DNA of 43,584 bases, taken from positions 1 to 43,584 of the forward strand of contig NZ_JMKW01000020.1 of assembly GCF_000686565.1 (NCBI RefSeq). Direction: 5' to 3'. This document shows, piece after piece, positions 35,521-43,584 of the stretch (positions are counted from its first letter, which is position 1; every line of letters starts with the position of its first letter). The stretch comes from Helicobacter bilis ATCC 51630. Its GTDB lineage: Bacteria > Campylobacterota > Campylobacteria > Campylobacterales > Helicobacteraceae. The notes under the pieces were generated by a model that searched no databases, had not been told where the DNA came from, and saw nothing but the letters and a program-made list of their open reading frames with translations. The position numbers and the translations under genes were made by a program.

Positions 35521-36873
35521 ATGTCACCAAGCCATTCTTCAATATCAATCATTCGCACAGAAGCTGACTTTAAGCAATTTGTAGAGGCGTTCTATCAGGA
35601 CAAAAAGCAGCCAAAAAGTTTTGGGATAGCTAGAGCAGAGCTTTCTCGCCTTGATTCTAAAAATGTTATAAGTATCAATTTTCCTTTTCTAAATTTTATG
35701 CAAAATTTTGGTAGCTTTGCGGTGTTTGCAACGGCGGCAAAATTGCAAAATTTTGAGAATAATGAAGTGGTTGTTGATATTGATGCAGCATTTGTATTTC
35801 GCGCGTTATGTCTATTTTACCCCTTTATTGAAAAAGAGCTTTCAATCTATGATGAAAAACATGCAGGTGAAAACACTTTGCAAAAGTTTAAGAATTTTTG
35901 CGATAAATTTTCAACCGATCCATACTCAATAAAAACCGCTGATGTGCTTTTTACAGATAGCAAAATACACAGACATATCGGGGAGAAGCATAAAAATATA
36001 CAAATCATTTTTGAGTTATTGCGTCATGTAAGTGATATCTATAAGGGTGAAAATGAGTTTTATAAATTCCAACTTGTTGCATATTTTGATGATTTACAAA
36101 CAAACTCTCTGCAAGTAGCCTATGCTAAATTACACGCATTATCAGCAGGATTTGCACCGCTTAGAAGTCTTAATCTTGATGGAATCTTTGGACTTTTACC
36201 AAATCTTGCATGGAGTGGTAATAAGCCTTATGAATTGCAGTATTTGCGTGATAATGAAGTATCGCTAAAAATGGAGGGTGAATTCCCATGTATTGACTTT
36301 ATAGACAAATTCCCCCGCTATTTAATGCAGGTATTACCACAAGCAGATAATATTAGAATCCTAGATAGTGCAAAAACTCGTTTTGGTGCGTTTTTGGGTG
36401 CTGGTTATACGCAAATGCCGGGTGCTAGCTATGTGAATTTCAACTCTGGCACACTTGGGGCTTGTATGAATGAAGGACGCATTAGCTCATCTGTAATCGT
36501 TGGTGAAGGCACAGATATTGGCGGTGGAGCAAGTATTTTGGGTGTGCTTAGCGGTGGGAATACAACGCCTATTAGCATTGGTAAAAACTGCTTACTAGGG
36601 GCAAACTCTGTGACAGGCATTAGCCTTGGGGATAGCTGTATCGTTGATGCTGGGACTACAATACTTGCTGGAAGTGTGGTAAAAATAGATAGCGAAGAGG
36701 CACTAAAAATTAAAGAAGTAAATGCTAATTTTGAAATACAAAGTAATGGACTATATAAAGGACACATGCTAAGCGGTCTAAATGGCGTGCATTTTAGATT
36801 CATGACACAGAATCCTTGTCTTATTGCCTTTAGAAGTGCTAGGGCTATTAGTTTGAATAAAGATTTGCATTAG
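35521..36873 (+). CDS. dapD: Tetrahydrodipicolinate N-succinyltransferase, long form
   Basis: 450 aa. It catalyses the succinylation step of meso-diaminopimelate and lysine synthesis. The C-terminal left-handed beta-helix is clear (EGTDIGGGASILGVLSG, ISIGKNCLLGANSVTGISLG, IVDAGTTILAGSVV), as is the family hallmark YVNFNSGTLGACMNEGRIS. The long N-terminal domain, with DIDAAFVFRAL, is typical of the Campylobacterota-type DapD; this one is somewhat longer than the H. pylori protein as I remember it. AAGGAG lies 6-7 nt before the ATG. Confidence 0.93.
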   Translation: MSPSHSSISIIRTEADFKQFVEAFYQDKKQPKSFGIARAELSRLDSKNVISINFPFLNFMQNFGSFAVFATAAKLQNFENNEVVVDIDAAFVFRALCLFYPFIEKELSIYDEKHAGENTLQKFKNFCDKFSTDPYSIKTADVLFTDSKIHRHIGEKHKNIQIIFELLRHVSDIYKGENEFYKFQLVAYFDDLQTNSLQVAYAKLHALSAGFAPLRSLNLDGIFGLLPNLAWSGNKPYELQYLRDNEVSLKMEGEFPCIDFIDKFPRYLMQVLPQADNIRILDSAKTRFGAFLGAGYTQMPGASYVNFNSGTLGACMNEGRISSSVIVGEGTDIGGGASILGVLSGGNTTPISIGKNCLLGANSVTGISLGDSCIVDAGTTILAGSVVKIDSEEALKIKEVNANFEIQSNGLYKGHMLSGLNGVHFRFMTQNPCLIAFRSARAISLNKDLH

Positions 36874-36980
36874 TTTGGAGTTTGCTACTAATAGGATTTA
36901 AAAACTATGTTTATTTATGTGAAGTTTTTAGGCATAAATAAGCCTTGCAAAATATTCTTTATAAAATTATAAAAATAGTA

Positions 36981-36986
36981 TATAAT
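36981..36986 (+). promoter_or_regulatory. Probable -10 of the fliN operon
   Basis: A perfect TATAAT about 27 bp before the fliN ATG at 37013, in a strongly AT-rich context. Confidence 0.5.
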
Positions 36987-37012
36987 TTAGCATTATTTTT
37001 TGGAGTGTGGTT

Positions 37013-37399
37013 ATGGCAGAAAAGAACGCAGCAGAAGACAAATATGAGATTTTAGACAAGAAGCAGGTGCATACCCCGCGTGAGATTGAGTTAGCTTCAT
37101 ATCTTGAAGATATGATGGCAAATTATGAGGGGTTGCTTGATATGAAAGTGCTTTTTAGCGCAGATTTAGGCACGACACAAATACCACTTAATGAGATTCT
37201 AAAGTATGAGAAAGGCTCTATCATAGATTTACAAAAACCAGCAGGGGCAAGTGTAGAGATATTTGTAAATGATAGGGTTGTAGGCAAGGGTGAAGTTATG
37301 GTATATGAAAGAAATCTTGCTATAAGGATTAATGAGATTTTAGATTCCAATGCGATTGTGTATTACATTGCGCGTGAAGTCTCTGACCATGAGAGTTAA
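37013..37399 (+). CDS. fliN: Flagellar motor switch protein FliN
   Basis: 128 aa from the ATG at 37013, which has GGAG 7 nt upstream; a GTG two codons earlier is too close to it. The C-terminal SpoA/FliN domain is intact (LDMKVLFSADLGTTQIPL, ILKYEKGSIIDL, VEIFVNDRVVGKGEVMV, AIRINEIL). FliN lines the cytoplasmic C-ring and takes part in torque switching. The next gene starts 24 bp downstream. The gene order fliN, fliO-like, tonB-like matches H. pylori HP0584-HP0582. Confidence 0.93.
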   Translation: MAEKNAAEDKYEILDKKQVHTPREIELASYLEDMMANYEGLLDMKVLFSADLGTTQIPLNEILKYEKGSIIDLQKPAGASVEIFVNDRVVGKGEVMVYERNLAIRINEILDSNAIVYYIAREVSDHES

Positions 37400-37423
37400 T
37401 TGCATAAAGATTTAAGGATATGT

Positions 37424-38296
37424 ATGCGTTATAGCATATTTGCATTTCTATTATATTACGCCCTATTCTCTTGCGTGTATGCAGCTACAAGGTATAAGAT
37501 AACACAAGCCATATTGCATGATACGACAGAATCTAGCGTTCTTAAAATAGACAATAAAGAACATATTGCCTTACTTTTAGAGCTTATCATTGCACCACAG
37601 ATTCTAGATTCTACAAGTTTTAACACACCTTTATCAATACAAGATTCTATCAAGCAAGACTCTATCAAGGTACAACAGCCAAATTCACAATATAAATATA
37701 TCATGCTAAAAGACTTTATCATTGATAAAACACAGCATATAGCTACACCTTTAGGTAGTCTTTCAATAAAGCAAGATTCTATATTAAAACACGCCTATAT
37801 TGAATTCAGCAAAGATACTGCATTACAGAGTGCCATGCTAATTTCACATGATACAAAGGTATATCTTGTGTGTTTTGATACTACCCAAACCGACACAGAT
37901 AAGCCCTTAGCTAAAGATTCTGATATAAAAAATTTATTAGAAGAGAATAGTTATGAGATTAGCTCATGGCGATATTTCCTTGTATTAGGTATTATGATTG
38001 CTATTTTGATACTCTTATATGTGATTAAGTTACGGCAGAATAGAGGGATAGAAACTTCTAGCATTGTATTAGAACAGGCAAAAATACTTGATTCTAAAAA
38101 TAAAATTGCACTCATTAAATACGGGGGGAAACGCTATCTCATCGGCATAAATCCGCATGGTATAACCCTGCTTGATTCAATACATTGCGACACACAAACA
38201 GAAAAAACAAATGATATAGAATCTAGCCAAACACAACAGAGTTTCACACAGATTCTAAGTGAAAAGCTTCTTTCTAAGCAACCAAAAAGGCAGTAA
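37424..38296 (+). CDS. fliO: FliO-like flagellar biosynthesis protein
   Basis: 290 aa from the ATG at 37424 (AAGGAT upstream), rather than the TTG directly after the fliN stop. Signal-like leader (about 1-20), then a periplasmic domain with QDSI-type low-complexity repeats (around 77-120), a single membrane helix (about 180-202, FLVLGIMIAILILLYVI) and a cytoplasmic FliO-type domain (KYGGKRYLIGINPHGITLLDSI). FliO helps assemble the flagellar export gate with FliP. The large periplasmic part is typical of Helicobacter FliO. The stop codon abuts the next ATG. Confidence 0.75.
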   Translation: MRYSIFAFLLYYALFSCVYAATRYKITQAILHDTTESSVLKIDNKEHIALLLELIIAPQILDSTSFNTPLSIQDSIKQDSIKVQQPNSQYKYIMLKDFIIDKTQHIATPLGSLSIKQDSILKHAYIEFSKDTALQSAMLISHDTKVYLVCFDTTQTDTDKPLAKDSDIKNLLEENSYEISSWRYFLVLGIMIAILILLYVIKLRQNRGIETSSIVLEQAKILDSKNKIALIKYGGKRYLIGINPHGITLLDSIHCDTQTEKTNDIESSQTQQSFTQILSEKLLSKQPKRQ

Positions 38297-39100
38297 ATGC
38301 GTAGCGTTGCCACACATTATAGAATCTATAAGGATAGATTCTTACTCGCCTTTAGTCTATCAATACTTGCACATATTGCCCTATTTTTTATCTACAAAAG
38401 TTTGCCTATGCCAGAAAAAAGGGTGGTTTTGCGTCCTATCTCACTTGGTGTGTTGCAACAGGAAAATATGCAGCCAAACATTATAGAATCTAGCACAAAT
38501 ACATCACAACCACAGACAGAAGCCACGCAAAATAAGCCTACACCGCAACAGAAAATTACAAAAAAAAGCACAGCCACAATCACGCAGCCACAAACGCCAC
38601 CAAGCACAGATATAGACTTACAAAGTCTAAGTATCCCGCAAAATACAGGGGAATTCAACCCCTTTGCTAGTCCAAAGCCAAGCCTAACACAAGAGCTAAA
38701 AAGACAAGCGGATAATGCAAACTTTGATAAACTGCCACAAAAAATACGCAATGATCTCTTGCAGCTTTATGGCACAGAGCTGCAAAATATGAGTAAGGAA
38801 GAAAAGGATTATCTAGCAGAGAGTTACTTTTTAAATGGCGAAGTGTTTCAAAAAACCGCTGATAGAATGGGCTATCCACAACTTGCTATATATCTAAAAC
38901 AGCAAGGCGTGGGCTTGATTGAATTTGTATTGTATCCAGATGGGCATATTGAGAATGTAAAAATATTGCAATCAACAAACGCAGAAGCCCTAGATGATTC
39001 CATGCGATTATTGATAGAGCAGTCCGCAAAAAGTTTAAAGCGACCCCCAAAGCCAATCACAATACGCGTAAGAGGAAACTACAACCTAAGGATGCAGTAA
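38297..39100 (+). CDS. TonB-family energy transducer-like protein
   Basis: 267 aa. N-terminal inner-membrane anchor (about 15-33, LLAFSLSILAHIALFFIY), then a Pro/Gln/Thr-rich periplasmic linker (about 60-130), and a C-terminal TonB domain (about 195-265, GVGLIEFVLYPDGHIENVKI, KSLKRPPKPITIRV). It would couple proton motive force to outer-membrane receptors; the partner ExbBD is not in the window. Translationally coupled to fliO (stop and start adjacent, AAAAAGG as RBS). Confidence 0.82.
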   Translation: MRSVATHYRIYKDRFLLAFSLSILAHIALFFIYKSLPMPEKRVVLRPISLGVLQQENMQPNIIESSTNTSQPQTEATQNKPTPQQKITKKSTATITQPQTPPSTDIDLQSLSIPQNTGEFNPFASPKPSLTQELKRQADNANFDKLPQKIRNDLLQLYGTELQNMSKEEKDYLAESYFLNGEVFQKTADRMGYPQLAIYLKQQGVGLIEFVLYPDGHIENVKILQSTNAEALDDSMRLLIEQSAKSLKRPPKPITIRVRGNYNLRMQ

Positions 39101-39289
39101 TCACAAATTTATTTGATAACCCTAAATTTAACACAGCCCAAGATTAGCCAGACTAAAACTCCAGCATATACGAAAACAAATATAACTCAACGCAAATAAA
39201 TCTAGACTCTACCAATTTACAAATATGAGTCAATATTTGCGGTTTGCGATACCTTAAAAAAGTAATAATCTCATTTAATATTACAGCTT

Positions 39290-39469
39290 TAACTTGAGTG
39301 TATGAATGTAGTTTCTACTTGGAAAAATAGGTTGTGGCAATAAAAATAGAAAATCCAGTTCCCAATCATTACACACTGATCCCCTATATCCCTCATAGAT
39401 GGTGAATTACCCCATAAGCTTGATCCACCTTAAGCAACAGCATAACAAGTAAAATGCGGTACAGCAATA
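39290..39469 (-). pseudogene. Unidentified decayed coding remnant
   Basis: One minus-strand frame reads NIAVPHFTCYAVA, a TAA stop (39430-39432), then GGSSLWGNSPSMRDIGD, QCVMIGNWIFYFYC, and ends near 39290. The non-random amino-acid content suggests former coding sequence. It adjoins the end of the 647-aa gene and may be its lost C-terminal continuation. No family is recognised. Confidence 0.3.
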
Positions 39470-41413
39470 TTACCTTGGCTTTTTTATCCTATTTTGTGCG
39501 GTAATGTCAATCGTAATGCTATCATCTTCATTATTTGCATACGCAACAGCGTAATATACAATATAGTATGGTGATTTATCGCCTTTTTTATCTTTCCAAC
39601 CATTGCCAAAGTCTTCTAACACTTCTGTGTAGTAGTTTGCTACACATGTTCTTTTTTGAGTTTTTTTCTGTATGCCCTTATCTTCAATATTACTGATATG
39701 GGCGGTTAGCTTTGTGGTGATTTGAGCTTTAGTTTTGTCCCATAGTTGCATAAATTTTTGCTGTGCCTCTGTGCCGTTTCTGCGACCTTCCTCTTGGGCT
39801 CTTACCATAGCGTGTTGGTAGAATCCTGCCTGTGCAAACTGCCTATACACAAGATCTGAATCACACGTTGGCGGTGTGCGTCCTTGTGGCTTTTGCCGTG
39901 CTTCATTGTTACGCACAAGGGTTGTTGTTTGTTTGCGTCCTTGCACTTGAGTTTCATTTAGGATTGTGAGTTTGTCTGTATTTGAATCTTTACATGAGAT
40001 TTGATAGGTAACCTGATACATAGGCGATTTATCGCCCTTTTTGTCTTTCCAGCCATTGCCAAAGTCTTCTAGCACTTCTGTGTAGTAGTTTGCTACGCAG
40101 ATTCTAGTCTCTCTATCAACTTGAGAATCTTGCTCATAAATATTACTTACACGCGAGGTAAGTTTTGGTAAAATCGCCCCTCTTGTCTGCTTCCACAAAC
40201 GCATGAATTCATCTCCAGCACTCTGCCCTTTCAGTCGTGCCTCTTCTCTAGCACGCACACTTGCATGTAAATCAAGGCTTGTTGCGGCAAATCTGCGTGT
40301 TATCTCACTGCTATTGCAGCTAAGAGCAGCTATACAAGCACCTGTTTGTGTGCTTTCTCTTGGCTGTGTTTGGTTTGCCTTGTCTTGGGGGTTATCTTGT
40401 GTTGTTTTTTCTTGTTTGTTTTGCTTATCATCTTGGTTATTCATCGTTTCTTTATTGCTAGTTTCATGAGTTAAATCTTTATTGCCTGATTGCTGATTTG
40501 TAGAATCTTGATTGATAGAGTTTTGGTCTATATTTTCAGTGTTTGCAATGCTTCTATTTTGCGTATTTATAGAATCTGTCTCATTTTGGGCTAATGTATC
40601 ATTAGATTGATTAGAATCTTGGCGTGTGTTTTCTGTATTATTTGTAGTTTTAGATTCTGCATTTTTGCTGCTTTCTTGATTATCTTGTGTGTTTGTGTGA
40701 TTAGAATCTGTTGTTATGGCTTCATATTTGTCTTTATTAGTCTCATCGTTGGGGGCATTATCTTTATTAGGTATATCTTGCGTAGTGTTAGATTCTGCGA
40801 GAGTGGTGGAATCTGCTTGATTATCATTAGTGGGGTTTTTATCAGATTTTTTACTGCTTGTTGTAGTGTCTGTATTTTGTATGTCTTTGCTAGATTTTCT
40901 GTTATCTTTTGTAGCGGTTTTTGTTACAGAATCTTTATGAGTTTTACTTGGGCTAGTTTTAGAATTATTGTTTTTAGATTCTGTTGTATTGGCTGTGGGG
41001 TTTAGATTTGCTTTAGGTTGCTGATTGCTATCTTGCGATACCTTGGTGGTATTGGGATTTTGTGCTTTAGAATCCTGTGGCCTATTTGAGTTTAGAGTAT
41101 CATCTTCTAGTGGAATTGCTGTATCTGTTTTTATAGATTGAGTTTCTTGTCTCTCATTGGGCGTATCCGTGGGTAACACACTCTCATTGGTGTCTAAATG
41201 AGATTCCAAATTTTCCTCATGTTTTGTTTGAGAATCTTTTGATTTATCCGGATTGGTATCAAAATCTTGCTTATTACCTTGCCCTTTGGTCTCTAGCGCT
41301 GCTCTATTGTTCTGCGTATCACCAGCGGTATTTGTGTAATATACAGCAACACCGCCTACCAAAACTAGCAACACAAGTATAATGAGAATTCGCATATTCT
41401 TTGCTTTCATCAT
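39470..41413 (-). CDS. Membrane-anchored protein with disordered stalk and duplicated C-terminal domain
   Basis: 647 aa, no known family. One N-terminal membrane helix (about 9-26). Residues about 30-360 are an extreme low-complexity stalk of N, T, D, S, K and Q with many QDS/TDS motifs, probably disordered. Two homologous domains of about 110 residues follow (start at 366 and 517), each with a Cys near its start, an Arg/Glu-rich helix, and an identical 26-residue block beginning CVANYYTEVLEDFGNGW. The topology suggests periplasmic or surface exposure. The start may be either of the first two Met codons. Confidence 0.7.
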   Translation of the reverse strand: MMKAKNMRILIILVLLVLVGGVAVYYTNTAGDTQNNRAALETKGQGNKQDFDTNPDKSKDSQTKHEENLESHLDTNESVLPTDTPNERQETQSIKTDTAIPLEDDTLNSNRPQDSKAQNPNTTKVSQDSNQQPKANLNPTANTTESKNNNSKTSPSKTHKDSVTKTATKDNRKSSKDIQNTDTTTSSKKSDKNPTNDNQADSTTLAESNTTQDIPNKDNAPNDETNKDKYEAITTDSNHTNTQDNQESSKNAESKTTNNTENTRQDSNQSNDTLAQNETDSINTQNRSIANTENIDQNSINQDSTNQQSGNKDLTHETSNKETMNNQDDKQNKQEKTTQDNPQDKANQTQPRESTQTGACIAALSCNSSEITRRFAATSLDLHASVRAREEARLKGQSAGDEFMRLWKQTRGAILPKLTSRVSNIYEQDSQVDRETRICVANYYTEVLEDFGNGWKDKKGDKSPMYQVTYQISCKDSNTDKLTILNETQVQGRKQTTTLVRNNEARQKPQGRTPPTCDSDLVYRQFAQAGFYQHAMVRAQEEGRRNGTEAQQKFMQLWDKTKAQITTKLTAHISNIEDKGIQKKTQKRTCVANYYTEVLEDFGNGWKDKKGDKSPYYIVYYAVAYANNEDDSITIDITAQNRIKKPR

Positions 41414-41857
41414 GCCCTCACAAAATAGAAATAGGCTTATTATACATTAAAAGTGCTGAAAACATGCTTTAAGATAAAAGTATAAAATATCTATATTTGT
41501 CTTTGTTTTGACTAACAATTTTTATCTGACTGCTTCTATTTGCACTTATATATTTGATTCTGTCTTAATTAATTATTGTCCAATGTTATGGACTTATCCT
41601 AAGCTCAAGGCTAGAAACTTCTTATTTACAGCGTGCAAATCCACACCTCACCCAGAGATATAAAGTCTAAGTCTTTGTCATTTCTAAACAACTTAACACA
41701 AACTTATGGAAATATAAGCAAAAAGTCTGTATTGTTTTGCATTCTAAAAATAGTAAAAGTTTTAGAATCTTGTGAGTTTTATCCATAGTATTGATTGATG
41801 GCAGGGTTATTTTAAAGCCAATTTTAATTAATAACTAAACCTTAATGAAAGGAAATC
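41414..41857. other. Divergent intergenic region
   Basis: About 440 bp between divergent genes, AT-rich. No coding sequence, RNA gene or strong hairpin recognised. It must hold the promoters of both flanking genes. Confidence 0.4.
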
Positions 41858-42865
41858 ATGTATTTTCACATTCAAAATAGAAACTATAAATCTGCATTTA
41901 TGCTTATAATTGCTCTATGCATACTGAATGCTACTTTATATGCTAGAGAGATTGTTGCTTACAACAAACATCATATTGCACTATCAAGCGATAATGACGC
42001 ATATTTTGAGCCTACAAATTATGATAGATACTATACAGCTGGGCATAATCTTAGTTACACCTCAAAAGAATGGCAGAATAGTCCGCTTGCATATACCACA
42101 TTATTCTCTAGGCTTTTTAAGAAAGATTTAGTAAGCTCTTTTAGCATTGGCATAGGGCAAGAAGTCTATACGCCCTCAGCCCGTTTTGCATTAAATCCAC
42201 CTGCAAATGACGCCCCTTATGGCGGCTATCTCTATCTCAATACCATGATACAAAATCGCACAGATAATTTTTTAGAACAGCTTGAGTTAAATATCGGCAT
42301 GGTGGGCAAGGCTGCACTAGGTAAAGAAGCACAGGATTTAATACACGAGTTAATCAACTATTATCCTTTAGCAGGTTGGGATCATCAGATTAAAAATGAA
42401 TTTGTATTGAATGCGTATTGTAAAGCAATGTATCGTTTTGATATCATCTCAAATATTTTTGATATACTGCCTTATGGAGTTATAGCCCTTGGTAATGCAA
42501 ATACGCATTTAGAGGTTGGTGCAAAAATGCGTGTTGGCTATGGTTTGCATGGTGATTTTGGAATACAAAAAGCTACTTCAAATCATATAGGTTCGATGAG
42601 TTTGAACGATGATTTTAGATTCTATGTAACTTTTGGTATTGCAGAGCGTTTTGTAGGACGCAATATGTTTATACAAGGAAACTCTTTTGGTGGATTTCAA
42701 ACACAGCTTGATATGGCAAGGTGTGTTTATGAAGCAGAGATCGGGGTTTTAATCGCATGGAAGGGCATATCTCTAGCTTATATGTATTCATATAAACAAA
42801 AAGAATTTAGAGAACAATTACTTGATTCTAACTATGCGACATTGCGTTTGGAGATAAGTTTTTAG
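41858..42865 (+). CDS. lpxR: Lipid A 3'-O-deacylase (LpxR family)
   Basis: 335 aa. Signal peptide about 1-29 (ends LYA). The mature barrel begins with the family motif SSDNDAYF (Asn46, Asp47) and YDRYYTAGHNLSYT (Thr60). AQDLIHELI supplies a candidate catalytic His163, and GWDHQIKNEF follows. It ends LEISF with a C-terminal Phe, as outer-membrane barrels do. LpxR removes 3'-linked acyl chains from lipid A, lowering endotoxicity and changing peptide resistance. AAAGGAAATC is a good RBS. Confidence 0.88.
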   Translation: MYFHIQNRNYKSAFMLIIALCILNATLYAREIVAYNKHHIALSSDNDAYFEPTNYDRYYTAGHNLSYTSKEWQNSPLAYTTLFSRLFKKDLVSSFSIGIGQEVYTPSARFALNPPANDAPYGGYLYLNTMIQNRTDNFLEQLELNIGMVGKAALGKEAQDLIHELINYYPLAGWDHQIKNEFVLNAYCKAMYRFDIISNIFDILPYGVIALGNANTHLEVGAKMRVGYGLHGDFGIQKATSNHIGSMSLNDDFRFYVTFGIAERFVGRNMFIQGNSFGGFQTQLDMARCVYEAEIGVLIAWKGISLAYMYSYKQKEFREQLLDSNYATLRLEISF

Positions 42866-43584
42866 AAGTGCATACCATTAGTTGCCTATTATAAAACATA
42901 TGATGTTAACTTACACCTCCACATAACACCAGCCTACATATGCAAAATACTATATCAATAATTTTTAGGACTGTTAATATAGTGTGTTTCAAATTTTAAT
43001 ATTGTCTATAATACAACACCTCATAATCTTTTAATATAAAATAAGCGTATTAGACATACGCAAAAAATAAAACATATAGACACAATAAAAACCTTCAATA
43101 ACAGACACAACCCAGAGTATGCAAGATGGCAAGATTTCTTAGAATCTATTTCCACCACACTGAAAATAGGCAAATAAAAGGATAAAAAGCTATGTTAGCT
43201 ACATGCTTTTAAAGTAGGAATTTTTATTGTTTTTATGGGGGCTAGAATCCCAAGTGAGTATATTTAGCCTTATCACTTAAATATGTTTTTAAGCCCATGT
43301 TTATGGTGTTTGCTTTGTTTTGAAAGTTTCTTTTAAGGCTTTTAAAACATCTAATAAAACTTCTTTCTTTAATAAGCTTTTATGCTTAGCCTATTTAACT
43401 TTTTTAAGTCTCTCAACTCTTTTTTTTGAATCTGTGTTTTTTAAAAAAAATATTGCAAATTTTGCGGCGGCTTTTTTTGTGTGCGTTCTTGATTGTGTTT
43501 TGAATGAAATAAGCTAGAAAAATCCCTGCTTTGAAATATAAAGAGATGTTTCGCCTTGCGGCTCAACATGACAAGGAAAAGCAA
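42866..43584. other. AT-rich terminal region without a convincing gene
   Basis: About 720 bp. A 65-codon frame at 43320-43517 lacks a proper start and RBS. Near 43534-43560 the minus strand reads ATGTTGAGCCGCAAGGCG, a sequence type I recall as a recurring intergenic repeat in bacterial genomes; only one copy is in this window. Confidence 0.35.

Noticed and set aside
43320-43517. 65-codon frame near the right end
   Set aside because: The start is a TTG without RBS, the product is Phe/Lys-rich homopolymer-like sequence, and no family is recognised.

Overview
The window looks like a chromosome segment of an enterohepatic-type Helicobacter (Campylobacterota). The evidence is the AT-rich sequence, the saturation with the hexamer AGATTCT/AGAATC, and gene content typical of the genus: a cysteine-rich Sel1/Hcp protein, an LctP lactate permease, long-form DapD, a LpxR-type lipid A deacylase, and the block fliN - fliO-like - tonB-like, which matches the order I know from H. 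pylori. No rRNA, tRNA, CRISPR array or intact insertion sequence was seen.

Layout. 1-2.8 kb: the 5' end of a TupA-like ATP-grasp protein, a secreted META-domain protein, a decayed repeat-bearing ORF, and a sugar-type C-methyltransferase whose reading frame runs through a 14-G tract (a phase-variation switch, currently ON). 3-6.2 kb: lctP, lptB, uppS. 6.2-7.4 kb: an odd intergenic island with a 55-aa ORF, strong hairpins and a decayed second copy of the 3' end of uppS. 7.4-18 kb: mostly housekeeping genes (purB, glyQ, dut, queC, a CNNM/CorC-type protein, fmt) plus an Hcp-like protein, a metallophosphoesterase lipoprotein and a probable outer-membrane barrel. 18.2-21 kb: a decaying restriction-modification locus immediately 3' of guaA, with an intact N4-type methyltransferase, a frameshifted TdeIII-like endonuclease and a 3' remnant of a second methyltransferase.

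21-27.2 kb holds the most remarkable object: one uninterrupted 2069-codon guaA. All GMP-synthase catalytic elements are present, but the amidotransferase domain is split by about 1,200 residues carrying five or six tandem GNAT acetyltransferase units. A complete DNA-3-methyladenine glycosylase I (Tag) lies between the amidotransferase and the ATP-pyrophosphatase domain. Dispersed DNA repeats, also present in an intergenic region of this window, have entered the ORF in frame.

27.6-32.5 kb: a three-gene operon for a membrane protein, a ZorA-like MotA/TolQ/ExbB protein with a roughly 1,050-residue coiled-coil tail, and a ZorB-like MotB/OmpA protein. This resembles the motor of the Zorya anti-phage system without the known zorC/D/E effectors. 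32.8-43.6 kb: a dCache chemoreceptor, dapD, fliN-fliO-tonB-like, a membrane-anchored protein with a long disordered stalk and a duplicated C-terminal domain, lpxR, and about 700 bp of AT-rich sequence with no convincing gene.

The genes fall into envelope/LPS functions (lptB, uppS, lpxR, dapD, TonB-like, methyltransferase), purine and pyrimidine metabolism (purB, guaA, dut), translation (glyQ, fmt, queC) and motility (fliN, fliO, MCP). The accessory material clusters around guaA, with restriction-modification on its 3' side and the Zorya-like operon on its 5' side.
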